DNA from: Chloroflexota bacterium
GTDB lineage: Bacteria; Chloroflexota; Limnocylindria; Limnocylindrales; CSP1-4
Length of the DNA: 38,064 nucleotides
Direction of reading: 5' to 3'
Assembly (NCBI GenBank): GCA_025935925.1
Contig: JAICUI010000029.1
Span: 1 to 38,064, forward strand
A program made the translations under genes and the position numbers. The stretch's first letter is position 1; each line of letters starts with the position of its first letter. Below the pieces are notes generated by a model. The model was not told the origin of the DNA, did no database searches, and saw only the letters and a list, made by a program, of their open reading frames with translations. Positions 23,120 to 31,204 of the stretch are shown here, one piece after another.

Positions 23120-24063
23120 CCGCCGCCGCGCGTCGGCCGGGGGGCGTCGTCTGCCCGCTCGTGACGCCCTGGACCGCCGACGGCCGGCTCGACGAGCCGA
23201 TCCTGCGCGACCTGATCGACGCGCTCGTCCCGGACCTGGACGGGCTGTTCGTGCTGGGCTCGTCCGGAGAGCTCGCGTGGCTGCCCGATGCGATTGCCGA
23301 CCGGGTGGCGCGCGTCGCCGTCGACCAGGTGGCGGGCCGGATCCCGGTCTACGTCGGCGTCGGCGACACGGGCACCCGGCGGACCCTCGATCGCGCGGCG
23401 CGGCTCGCGGACGCCGGCGCGGACTTCATGGTGGTCGCCGCGCCCCTCTACTACGCGGTCGGCTCGGATTCCGCGCTCGTCGATCACTTCGCGACGGTCG
23501 CCGATGCTGCGGCCGCGCCGGTGGTGCTCTACAACATCCCGCAGAACACCCACTGCCCGCTGTCGCCGGCGGCCGCGGCGGTGGTCGCCGCCCATCGGAA
23601 CATCGTCGGCATCAAGGACTCCGCGGGCGACTGGTTCGCGTTCGAGCGGCTGCTTGCCGTGCGCGACGACGGGTTCTCGGTCCTGCAGGGTCGCGAGCAG
23701 CTGGCGGCGATCTCGCTGTGGGCGGGCGCCGACGGCGTCATCTCCTCGCTGGCGAACTTCGCCCCGCGCCTCGTGCGCGAGCTGTCGGCCGCGATCCGCG
23801 ACGGGCGGCCGCGGACGGAGATCCTCGCGCTCCAGTCGACGATCAGCGAGGTCGCCACGGTGTTCGAGCAGGGCGAGTGGCTCGCGGGGCTCAAGTCCAC
23901 GCTCGAGGCCCTGGGATGGCCCGTCGGCGACCCGGGCCGGCCGATCGCGCCGTGCACGGGGGCGCAGCGCGCCGCGGTCGAGGCCATCGTCTCGGCACCC
24001 GCGATCCGGCGATGGCTCCTTGCGCCGCGAGGGTCCACGGCGTCGGCGGGGGCCGGGGGATGA
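23116..24063 (+). CDS. DapA/NanA-family class I aldolase, probably a 2-keto-3-deoxy sugar-acid aldolase
   Basis: A 315-residue TIM barrel. Key residues of the dihydrodipicolinate synthase/N-acetylneuraminate lyase family are present: GLFVLGSSGELAWL at 43-56 (GSSGE binds the keto-acid carboxylate), Tyr139 in LYNIPQNT, and the Schiff-base Lys167 in VGIKDSAGD. It starts with GTG at 23116 inside the stop of the dehydrogenase gene and overlaps the following GH2 gene by ATGA. The SSGE rather than TTGE form and its place in a sugar operon argue against lysine biosynthesis. I infer cleavage of a 2-keto-3-deoxy sugar acid to pyruvate plus an aldehyde; a dehydratase function is a known alternative in this family. 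Confidence 0.88.
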   Translation: MTAAARRPGGVVCPLVTPWTADGRLDEPILRDLIDALVPDLDGLFVLGSSGELAWLPDAIADRVARVAVDQVAGRIPVYVGVGDTGTRRTLDRAARLADAGADFMVVAAPLYYAVGSDSALVDHFATVADAAAAPVVLYNIPQNTHCPLSPAAAAVVAAHRNIVGIKDSAGDWFAFERLLAVRDDGFSVLQGREQLAAISLWAGADGVISSLANFAPRLVRELSAAIRDGRPRTEILALQSTISEVATVFEQGEWLAGLKSTLEALGWPVGDPGRPIAPCTGAQRAAVEAIVSAPAIRRWLLAPRGSTASAGAGG

Positions 24064-27000
24064 GCGTTCGAGAAGCGCCGGCTGGCGCGCCTTACCTCGT
24101 CGCCCTCGAGCAGTGCGGGCTCGAGCTGCAGGCACCGCACGTTCGCACGACCACGAAGCGGCGCATCGAGTCCGCGGATGTCGACGTGGCCTCGCTGCGG
24201 AGCGACAGCCTGCGGTTCACCGGGTGGGCCGAGGACGCGATCGTCGCGGTGTTCCCCGGGCTCGATGCCGGCGCGCGGTACGAGATCGAGGCGACGGCGC
24301 TGTGCGAGCGTCGCGTCCACCGCGTCCAGTCCATCCAGGCCGGCGCGGTCGTGCTGGATCCGGCCCGGACGCTGGCGGGCGGCACCGCCACGGTCGTCCG
24401 CGCCGCGGTGCCCGCCCGCGCGATCGTGGACGGCACGCTCGAGGTCCGCGTGCACCGGGTGGAGGGCCCGGATGTCGTGCTCTCGGAGCTGCGGCTGTAC
24501 TCGTCGCACGAGCCGGCACCGACCCTCACGGTCGCCGGCGATTCCCGAGGCGGCCTCATCGGCACGGTGGGTGCGGCCGATGGCTCCGGGATCCCCGACG
24601 CCACCGTCCGGGTCACCGGGGCTGCGGGACCGTTCGAGGTCCGCACCGACGCGGCGGGCGTGTTCCGGGTCCCGGTCGGCGACGGACTGTCGCTCGGCCG
24701 GCACGGGTCGCTCGAGGTCGCCACCGGTGGCGGCGACCTCGCGGCGCGGGTCCGGCTGGATACCCGGCACCTCGCCCGCGGGTTGCGGGAGCTGCCCCCT
24801 TCCGGCGATCGACTCGACCTCTCGGGTCCGTGGGCGTTCCACGGCGGTCCGTTCCGCGGCCACGACGACGGCACCGCGGACCTCGCGGAAACGCGCGTGC
24901 CCGGCCACGTGATCTACGACTCGCTCGTGCCCGAGGACGGCGTCGCGACGCTCCACCGGTCCGTCGAGCTGCCGGCGGCATGGACCGGCCGCGCGGTCTT
25001 CCTCCGTTGCGACGGGGCGTACGGCCGCGCCGAGGTGGTCGTGAACGGCTCGCTGGCCGGGATCCACGGCAGCGGGGCGACGTCGTTCGATGTCGACATC
25101 ACGCCGTACCTGCGGGCGGGCCGCAACGATGTCGCGATCACGCTCACCGAGTACACGCCCCACGCCGTCCTCGACGACATGAGCTGGTACGCGCACATGT
25201 CGCTCCTGGGCATCTGGCGCGACGTGCTTCTGTTCGCGGTGCCGGCGCTCCACCTCGGCCAGCTGCACGTCGCGGCGGACTGGGATCCCGAGGCACGGAA
25301 CGGCAGCCTGGAGCTCGGCGTGGACGTCATCGACGCCGACCCGGCACCCGGCGCCTACGAGCTCGAGATGACGCTGCGCGACGCGGCCGGCTCGGTCGTC
25401 CACCGCGAAGCCCGCGCGGGCTCGGTCGCCGACACGGGCGGCGCGCGGGAGACGATCGCGACCGGCCCGCTCGCCGTCGCGCCGTGGTCGGCCGAGGTGC
25501 CGCGACTGTACGACCTGGAGGTCTCGATCGCCCGCCCCGGGATGCCGCCGCAGGTCTATCGGCGGAGGATCGGCTTCCGGCGCGTGGAGACGCGGCGCGA
25601 CCAGCTGCTCGTGAACGGCGTCCCGATCCGCGTCCGTGGCATGAACCGCCACGACTCCCGGATCCTCGAGGGCCGCGCGCTGTCGGCCGACGAGATCCGC
25701 CAGGACGTCGTGAGCCTCCGCCGCGCGAACGTCAACGTGATCCGGACGTCCCACTACCCGCCGAGCCCGCACCTGCTCGACGCCTGCGACGAGCTCGGGA
25801 TGTTCGTGTTCGAGCAGCCGCCGATCTGTTTCTCGGGCGGCTTCGACGACCACCACTGGACGCGCACGAACGAGGCGGCGCCGCTGATCCCGATCGTCCT
25901 CGAGGTGACGGCCGAGACCGTCGCCCGCGACGCCGGCCGCTGCTCGGTCATCGTTTGGGACCTCGGCAACGAGAGCCGGTGGGGCCCCGCGTTCGACGCC
26001 CAGCTCGCCCTCGTCCGCGAGATGGATCCGCGCCGCGCGACGACCTTCTCGTTCGACCTCAACGAGCTCGGCCCGGAGAACGCGCTCGTGCGCAAGCCCG
26101 CCGCCGAGCGGCCCGAGCTGCGCAGCTACCACTACCCGGGCTGGGACCGGACGTGGCAGGAGGACCTCGCCTGGCTCGGCTCGTACGACCAGCCGGTAGT
26201 GCTCGACGAGTACGCGCCCGTGTTCGCGCCGTGCCTTCGCGGCCCCGGCGAGGCGTACGGGCTCGCGATCGACCCCGGCATCCGGGATTACTGGGGAGCG
26301 GGGTACAAGCCGTTCGTCGAGGCCGCGCTGGGGGAGCGCGGCGTCATCGGGGGCCTCGTCTGGGGCGGGTTCGGCGAGGTGTTCGCGATCCCGCTCGACC
26401 TCACCATCGGCGAGGGGTCATGGGCGCACCTGCCCGCCGCCGACTACGTGCGCACGCGCGACCACTATCCGGCGGAGCCCGGCGTGTACCGCCGCGGCGA
26501 CGGGGACTGGGGCATCATCGACGGCTGGGGCCGCCCGCGGCCGGAGCTGTGGCACGTCCACGAGATGTACGCGCCGGTCGCGGCGGACGCGTCGTTCGAC
26601 GATGACGGCGAGCGACTGGAGGTCGAGCTGTCGAACCGCTTCAGCCACCGGTCCCTCGCGGGGCTCGAGCTGCGCCTCGAGGGCGCCGAGCTCGAGGAGG
26701 CGCCCGACCTCGCGACGACGCCCGGGCGATCGACGCGCCTCCGGGCCCGGCGTGCCGGCGATGCCGACGCGGTCCGGGTCGAGCTCTGGCACCCGGAGGG
26801 CTGGCAGGTCGCGGGCTGGGGGTGGCCGTGGCCGGGTGGCGTCGCGCCGGCCGACGCGGTCCTGGGCCGCTCGGAGGTTCCGGCACTCGATCTCGCCGAG
26901 CCGGGCGGCCTGTCGATCGTCGCCGGCGGCCGCCGGTGGATCCGCGGCTGGCCGTCGCTCCACGTCCTCGACGTCGACATGCCGCACGTGCCGGTCGACT

Positions 27001-27629
27001 GCGGGCGGACCGACGGGGGCGAGGTCGAGGTGCTCGACCGTGGTGCCGTCCGCGCGCCGATCGCCAGCCGCGACTGGCGGGGCGCGATCACGGCGCGGAT
27101 CTCCGATCGAACGGTCGTCTTCGAGTACGACGCAACGTACGTGGGCGCGCGCGCGTTCCGCGCGAAGGAGGTGGGCCTGACGCTGCGACCCGACCGGGAG
27201 CTGACCGACCTGTGGTGGCGTCGGATCGGGGAGTGGACCGTCTACCCGCCGGGCCACGTCGGCCGCACGTCCGGCTATGCGCCCGGCGCCCCCGGTTCGA
27301 CGACCACCCTCCACCCGGCGCCCGCGTGGGAACAGGACGCGACGCCCGCGGGGAGCAACGACTATCGCAGCGCGAAGCGTGCGGTGGTCGTCGGTGGCGC
27401 GACCGACGGCTCGCGATCGTTGACGGTCCTGGCGGCGGGCGAGCAGCATCTGCGCGCCGAGCTCGTCGACGGGCTGCCGGAGCTGCATGCGCTCGACTGG
27501 TACGGCGGCGTGCGGACGCTCGAAGGCAACCACCCGATCTGGTCGGCGTACTTCGGGTCCGGGCGGCCGATCGCGCCCGGCACGCGGCTCGGAGGGCGAG
27601 TGGTGGTGGCGGTCGGCGAGCGGCCGTGA
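24060..27629 (+). CDS. Large GH2-family glycoside hydrolase with N-terminal accessory domains
   Basis: At 1189 residues from ATG 24060 it is longer than most GH2 enzymes. Residues 1-150 form an unrecognised beta-rich region. Residues about 155-230 look like a carboxypeptidase-regulatory (Ig-like) domain (GIPDATVRVTGAAGPFEVRT). The GH2 sugar-binding domain starts at LDLSGPWAFHGGP near 255. An Ig-like domain and the TIM barrel follow (RVRGMNRHDSR near 525). The catalytic acid/base is Glu638 in GNES and the nucleophile Glu717 in LDEYAP, spaced as in beta-galactosidases. The last 240 residues resemble the beta-galactosidase small-chain domain (RRIGEWTVYPPGHVGRT). No signal peptide. Coupled to dehydrogenase and aldolase genes, it probably frees the sugar they oxidise. 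Confidence 0.92.
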   Translation: MSVREAPAGAPYLVALEQCGLELQAPHVRTTTKRRIESADVDVASLRSDSLRFTGWAEDAIVAVFPGLDAGARYEIEATALCERRVHRVQSIQAGAVVLDPARTLAGGTATVVRAAVPARAIVDGTLEVRVHRVEGPDVVLSELRLYSSHEPAPTLTVAGDSRGGLIGTVGAADGSGIPDATVRVTGAAGPFEVRTDAAGVFRVPVGDGLSLGRHGSLEVATGGGDLAARVRLDTRHLARGLRELPPSGDRLDLSGPWAFHGGPFRGHDDGTADLAETRVPGHVIYDSLVPEDGVATLHRSVELPAAWTGRAVFLRCDGAYGRAEVVVNGSLAGIHGSGATSFDVDITPYLRAGRNDVAITLTEYTPHAVLDDMSWYAHMSLLGIWRDVLLFAVPALHLGQLHVAADWDPEARNGSLELGVDVIDADPAPGAYELEMTLRDAAGSVVHREARAGSVADTGGARETIATGPLAVAPWSAEVPRLYDLEVSIARPGMPPQVYRRRIGFRRVETRRDQLLVNGVPIRVRGMNRHDSRILEGRALSADEIRQDVVSLRRANVNVIRTSHYPPSPHLLDACDELGMFVFEQPPICFSGGFDDHHWTRTNEAAPLIPIVLEVTAETVARDAGRCSVIVWDLGNESRWGPAFDAQLALVREMDPRRATTFSFDLNELGPENALVRKPAAERPELRSYHYPGWDRTWQEDLAWLGSYDQPVVLDEYAPVFAPCLRGPGEAYGLAIDPGIRDYWGAGYKPFVEAALGERGVIGGLVWGGFGEVFAIPLDLTIGEGSWAHLPAADYVRTRDHYPAEPGVYRRGDGDWGIIDGWGRPRPELWHVHEMYAPVAADASFDDDGERLEVELSNRFSHRSLAGLELRLEGAELEEAPDLATTPGRSTRLRARRAGDADAVRVELWHPEGWQVAGWGWPWPGGVAPADAVLGRSEVPALDLAEPGGLSIVAGGRRWIRGWPSLHVLDVDMPHVPVDCGRTDGGEVEVLDRGAVRAPIASRDWRGAITARISDRTVVFEYDATYVGARAFRAKEVGLTLRPDRELTDLWWRRIGEWTVYPPGHVGRTSGYAPGAPGSTTTLHPAPAWEQDATPAGSNDYRSAKRAVVVGGATDGSRSLTVLAAGEQHLRAELVDGLPELHALDWYGGVRTLEGNHPIWSAYFGSGRPIAPGTRLGGRVVVAVGERP

Positions 27630-27636
27630 GGCCGCG

Positions 27637-28497
27637 TCAGGCCGGGATCCGCGCGTCGAACTCCTGCAGCGAGATGCCCTTGAGCCGGTCGGTCGCGCGG
27701 TCCAGCGAGAGGGCCGCGTAGCTCGTCGCGAGGCGCAGGCGCTCGTCGATGGGGCGTCCCTCGAGATCCGCCCAGACGTAGGCCGCCGCGAACAGGTCTC
27801 CGGCACCCGTCGGGTCGGCGACGACGGCCGCGGGCGATGGCGCCTCGAACGTTCCTCCGTCCGGCTCGACGGCGAGCGCGCCGGCCTTGCCGCGGGTGAC
27901 GACGACGGTCGTCCCCAGACGCGCCAGCTCGCGCGCGGCCTCGAGCGGGTCGGGCGGCCCGGCAAGGGCGATCGCCTCCCGCTGGTTGAGGATCAGCGCG
28001 TGGATGCCCGACAGCGACGCCGGCATGCGGCCGGCGAGCGCCTCCACCTCGGGATCGCCGACGACGGCATAGACGCGCGGGACCGGCGGCAGCAGCGGCG
28101 CCGATGGCAGGTCGACGATCACCGCCCGCGTCGACAGCGTGCCGAGCGTCCCGGCGTCGACCGTCGGCGCCGGCATGACGGACAACAGCGCGCGGTCACC
28201 GTCGCTCGGGATCGAGACCGTGACGGGGGTGGCATCGCCAGCCCGCCCATGCCACGGGATGCCGTCCTCGGCGATCAGCTCGGCGAGGAACCGTCCCGCC
28301 GGATCCTGGCCCCTCGGCGCGCAGATCACGGCCTCGAGGCCCAGCCGGCGGAGGGCGAAGGCGACGTTCGCCATGCCGCCCGGGACCACCTTCAGACGTT
28401 CCGCGAGCCGCTCCTCCCCGGGCAGCGGAATCGCGGGCAGGCCGAGGAAGATCAGGTCCAGGAACGGATCGCCGACGCAGACGACGTCGAGCGTCAC
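27637..28497 (-). CDS. PfkB/ribokinase-family carbohydrate kinase
   Basis: A 286-residue PfkB kinase from GTG 28497. The N-terminal VVCVGDPFLDLIF and the glycine-rich VPGGMANVAFALRRLGL near 40-55 form the sugar site. The second PfkB signature DPTGAGDLFAAAYVW near 235 carries the catalytic Asp and anion hole. The family phosphorylates ribose, fructose, 2-keto-3-deoxygluconate or 5-dehydro-2-deoxygluconate. It is somewhat shorter than Bacillus IolC. It shares a TTGAACC-type operator with the iol operon, which otherwise lacks a kinase, so IolC is one candidate role and 2-keto-3-deoxy-acid kinase another. It is convergent with the GH2 gene (7-nt gap) and divergent from a UTRA-GntR regulator. Confidence 0.9.
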   Translation of the reverse strand: MTLDVVCVGDPFLDLIFLGLPAIPLPGEERLAERLKVVPGGMANVAFALRRLGLEAVICAPRGQDPAGRFLAELIAEDGIPWHGRAGDATPVTVSIPSDGDRALLSVMPAPTVDAGTLGTLSTRAVIVDLPSAPLLPPVPRVYAVVGDPEVEALAGRMPASLSGIHALILNQREAIALAGPPDPLEAARELARLGTTVVVTRGKAGALAVEPDGGTFEAPSPAAVVADPTGAGDLFAAAYVWADLEGRPIDERLRLATSYAALSLDRATDRLKGISLQEFDARIPA

Positions 28498-28563
28498 GTG
28501 CCGCCCCGGGGACGCTGCCGAGCGCCGTTGGCGACCCCATACAATGCGGACTCCATGTGGCGA

Positions 28564-28581
28564 GCGTACCAACAATGAACC
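28564..28581 (+). promoter_or_regulatory. Direct-repeat operator overlapping the UTRA-GntR start codon
   Basis: GCGTACC-AACA-ATGAACC with the 11-bp period. The right heptamer contains the ATG of the regulator, and the following CAA completes the conserved ACCAA extension. The left heptamer is poorly conserved. It lies 67 bp upstream of the PfkB GTG. Confidence 0.6.
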
Positions 28582-29369
28582 AATCGGAGACCGCCGAGGC
28601 GCCTCCCGTTGCCGTCCGGCGGGACATCCACGGCGAGGACCTGCCGTCGGTCATGGTGCTCCGGCGCATCGAGGCCGACATCCTGACCGGGCGCCTGAAG
28701 GCCGGCAGCCGGCTCGCCCCGGAGCGCGAGCTCGGCGCGCGGCTGGGCGTCGCTCGCAACACGCTCCGCCGCGCGCTCGCGGCCCTGAACGAGAAGGGGC
28801 TCATCCAGGCGCGCGGGCGAGGCGGCTGGGTGGTGGTCGGGCAGCCCGTCACCGAGCGGATCGAGGGACCGCCGAGCCTCACGGAGTGGGCCGCGCGCCA
28901 CGGGTACCTCGTCACGTCCAAGGTCATCGCGGCGCGCACCCGGACGGTCACGTCGGCGGAGGCCGCGGACCTGCGGATCCCGACCTCGTCGAAGGTCTAC
29001 GAGCTCGAACGCGTCCGGTACATCGAGGGGACGCCGCTGTCGCTGGACCGGTCGGTGCTGCATCCGCGACTGATCCAGACGCTCAAGGGCATCGACTTCG
29101 CGAGCCGGTCGTTGTTCGGGACGGTCCGCGAACGCGCGGGGCTGATCGCCACCCGGGCCGAGGTCCTCGTGAAGGCCGTGCCGGCGACGGAGCGCGTCGC
29201 GACGCTGCTCACGATCGCCGAGGGTGAGCCGCTCCTCGAGCTCAACGAGATGACGTTCGACCAGTACGACGAGCCGTTCGAGACGGCCCAGCTCCTGAAC
29301 CGCGGCGACCGGTACGCGTTCGCGACGACCCTGACGGCGGGCGTCGGCTCACCGAGGTTCGACCTGTAG
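28575..29369 (+). CDS. GntR-family transcriptional regulator (UTRA domain)
   Basis: A 264-residue regulator from ATG 28575 (MNQSETAEA); a GTG at 28557 would add six residues upstream through the operator. The winged helix at about 30-100 includes LKAGSRLAPERELGARLGVARNTLRRALAALNEKGLI. The UTRA effector domain follows, with VYELERVRYIEGTPLSLDRSVL near 140 and LLELNEMTFDQYDEPFE near 220, typical of the HutC/FarR group that senses sugar phosphates or related ligands. It precedes a GH13 gene by 14 nt, probably in one operon, and is divergent from the PfkB kinase. The operator-like repeat across its own start codon suggests autoregulation or control by the shared regulon protein. Confidence 0.93.
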   Translation: MNQSETAEAPPVAVRRDIHGEDLPSVMVLRRIEADILTGRLKAGSRLAPERELGARLGVARNTLRRALAALNEKGLIQARGRGGWVVVGQPVTERIEGPPSLTEWAARHGYLVTSKVIAARTRTVTSAEAADLRIPTSSKVYELERVRYIEGTPLSLDRSVLHPRLIQTLKGIDFASRSLFGTVRERAGLIATRAEVLVKAVPATERVATLLTIAEGEPLLELNEMTFDQYDEPFETAQLLNRGDRYAFATTLTAGVGSPRFDL

Positions 29370-29383
29370 CGGCTTCGAGGACC

Positions 29384-31159
29384 GTGATCGCGGCTGCCGG
29401 CGAGCGCGGGTCCGACCGGAGCTGGTGGCGTGAGGCGGTCTTCTACCAGGTCTATCCCCGGAGCTTCGCCGACGGGAACGGCGACGGCATCGGGGACGTG
29501 CCCGGGATCATCGACCGGATCGACTACCTCGCGGAGCTCGGGATTGATGCGATCTGGCTGTCCCCGCACTACCCGTCGCCGCTGGCCGATCTCGGGTACG
29601 ACGTCACCGACTACAAGGGCGTCCATCCCGACTACGGGACGCTCGCGGACTTCGAACGCCTGCTCGCCGCCGCCCACGCGCGCGGTATCCGGGTCGTCAT
29701 CGACCTCGTGCTCAACCACACGTCCGACCAGCACCCGTGGTTCGTGGCGTCCCGCTCCAGCCGCGACGACCCGAAACGCGACTGGTACGTCTGGGAAGAG
29801 CCGCGCGACGACGGTCCGCCGAACAACTGGATGTCGCAGTTCGGCGGCTCCGCATGGGAGCTCGACCCGGCGACGAACGAGTACTACTACCACTGCTTCC
29901 TCCGGGAGCAGCCGGACCTCAACCTGCGGAACCCGGAGGTGCGCGCGGCGATCGCGGACGTGATGCGCTTCTGGCTGGACCTCGGCGTCGACGGCTTCCG
30001 CCTCGACGCCCCGGACGCCGCGTTCGAGGACCCGACGCTCGCCGACCACGACGAGCCGGTCTCGCTCTCGGAGCTGCGCCGCCGCTGGGTCCTCGCCGCG
30101 ACGGACGAGGAGCGCGCGGAGGCTGAGGCCGGGGTCGCAAGGATGCTCGCCCGCCAGCTCGATCAGCCGGAGGTCCACGGCCTGATGCGCGAGCTGCGCG
30201 CGCTCATCGACGCCTATCCTGGCCGGGCGCTGATCGGCGAAACCGACCAGGTCTCCTACTACGGCACCGGCGACGACGAGCTCCACCTCGTCTTCGACTT
30301 CGGGCTGATGCGCTCGTCCTCGCTGTCGGCCGACGTCGTACGCCGGCACCTCGTCGAGCGCTGGGCCGGGATCCCGGAGGGTGGCTGGGACGGCATCACG
30401 CTCGGGAACCACGACGAGCCGCGGGTTCGGAGCCGGCTGCGGGCGACGATGGAAGAGCTTCCGGCCGCCCGCCTCGCGGCCGCGCTCGTGCTCACGCTTC
30501 CCGGCACCCCGTTCCTGTACTACGGGGAGGAGATCGGCATGACCGATCTCCGGTTCGACGACCCCGCGCAGTTCCGCGACAACTGGGGTCGGTGGCTGTA
30601 TCGCGCCGCGGCGGACGAGCTCGGGCTGTCGGCGGCGGAGGCGCTGGACCTCGCCGATCGCCATGGGCGCGACAAGGCCCGCACGCCGATGCAGTGGTCC
30701 GACGCGCCGAACGGCGGGTTCAGCCCGCCCGACGTCGCCACCTGGCTGCCGGTCAACCCGGATCACGCGGCCGGGATCAACGTCGCCGACCAACGCGAGG
30801 ATCCGAGCTCCCTCCTCGGGTTCTATCGGCGGCTCATCGCGACGCGGCGGCACCATGACGCCCTCGCGCGTGGCGACTGCGAGTTCCTCGATACCGACGA
30901 GACCGACTGCCTCGCCTATCTGAGGTCGGTCGAGGGTCGCTCCTGCCTGGTCATGCTCAACATGGGCGCGCGTGAGCTGGAGATCGGGCTCGCCCTGCCT
31001 GGCGACGAGCTCCGCGTGCTCGTCGCGGGCACGGCGCACCCGCCCAGCCAGGATGCCCGCGCCGTCGTGCGCCTGGGAGCGTACGAGCCGTACGTCGCCG
31101 AGCTCGTTCCGGCCGACCGCCCGCCGCGCGGATCCGACCGGCCCACGCGCCCGAGATAG
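29384..31159 (+). CDS. GH13-family alpha-glucosidase (oligo-1,6-glucosidase-like)
   Basis: A 591-residue cytoplasmic alpha-amylase-family enzyme. It opens with WWREAVFYQVYPRSFADGNGDGIGD, the hallmark of alpha-glucosidases. Conserved region I is DLVLNHTSDQHPW near 107. The nucleophile Asp lies in DGFRLDAPDA near 205, the acid/base Glu in ALIGETDQ near 285, and the transition-state Asp in GNHDEPR near 343. GTPFLYYGEEIGM near 372 and KARTPMQWSDAPNGGF near 430 are also typical. The FRLD-APD form after the nucleophile differs from the common VAH/AID. A small C-terminal beta domain ends near 580. It hydrolyses or transfers alpha-glucosyl units; trehalose or sucrose activity is possible. GTG start at 29384, directly after the UTRA regulator. 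Confidence 0.93.
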   Translation: MIAAAGERGSDRSWWREAVFYQVYPRSFADGNGDGIGDVPGIIDRIDYLAELGIDAIWLSPHYPSPLADLGYDVTDYKGVHPDYGTLADFERLLAAAHARGIRVVIDLVLNHTSDQHPWFVASRSSRDDPKRDWYVWEEPRDDGPPNNWMSQFGGSAWELDPATNEYYYHCFLREQPDLNLRNPEVRAAIADVMRFWLDLGVDGFRLDAPDAAFEDPTLADHDEPVSLSELRRRWVLAATDEERAEAEAGVARMLARQLDQPEVHGLMRELRALIDAYPGRALIGETDQVSYYGTGDDELHLVFDFGLMRSSSLSADVVRRHLVERWAGIPEGGWDGITLGNHDEPRVRSRLRATMEELPAARLAAALVLTLPGTPFLYYGEEIGMTDLRFDDPAQFRDNWGRWLYRAAADELGLSAAEALDLADRHGRDKARTPMQWSDAPNGGFSPPDVATWLPVNPDHAAGINVADQREDPSSLLGFYRRLIATRRHHDALARGDCEFLDTDETDCLAYLRSVEGRSCLVMLNMGARELEIGLALPGDELRVLVAGTAHPPSQDARAVVRLGAYEPYVAELVPADRPPRGSDRPTRPR

Positions 31160-31204
31160 GAGCCGCGACGCAACCGGGACGATCGAGCGCCTCGGCCCGG
31201 CGGG

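Noticed and set aside
23116..24063. Annotation as 4-hydroxy-tetrahydrodipicolinate synthase (dapA) for lysine synthesis
   Set aside because: GSSGE in place of the usual TTGE-type motif and coupling to a dehydrogenase and a GH2 gene fit a sugar-acid aldolase better.
23529..26132. Minus-strand 867-residue frame opposite the aldolase and GH2 genes
   Set aside because: No motif; the opposite strand encodes a coupled, motif-rich operon.
31174..31200. CCGGG...CCCGG possible terminator between GH13 and marR
   Set aside because: Only a 5-bp stem with a 17-nt loop and no T-tract; expected by chance at this GC content.
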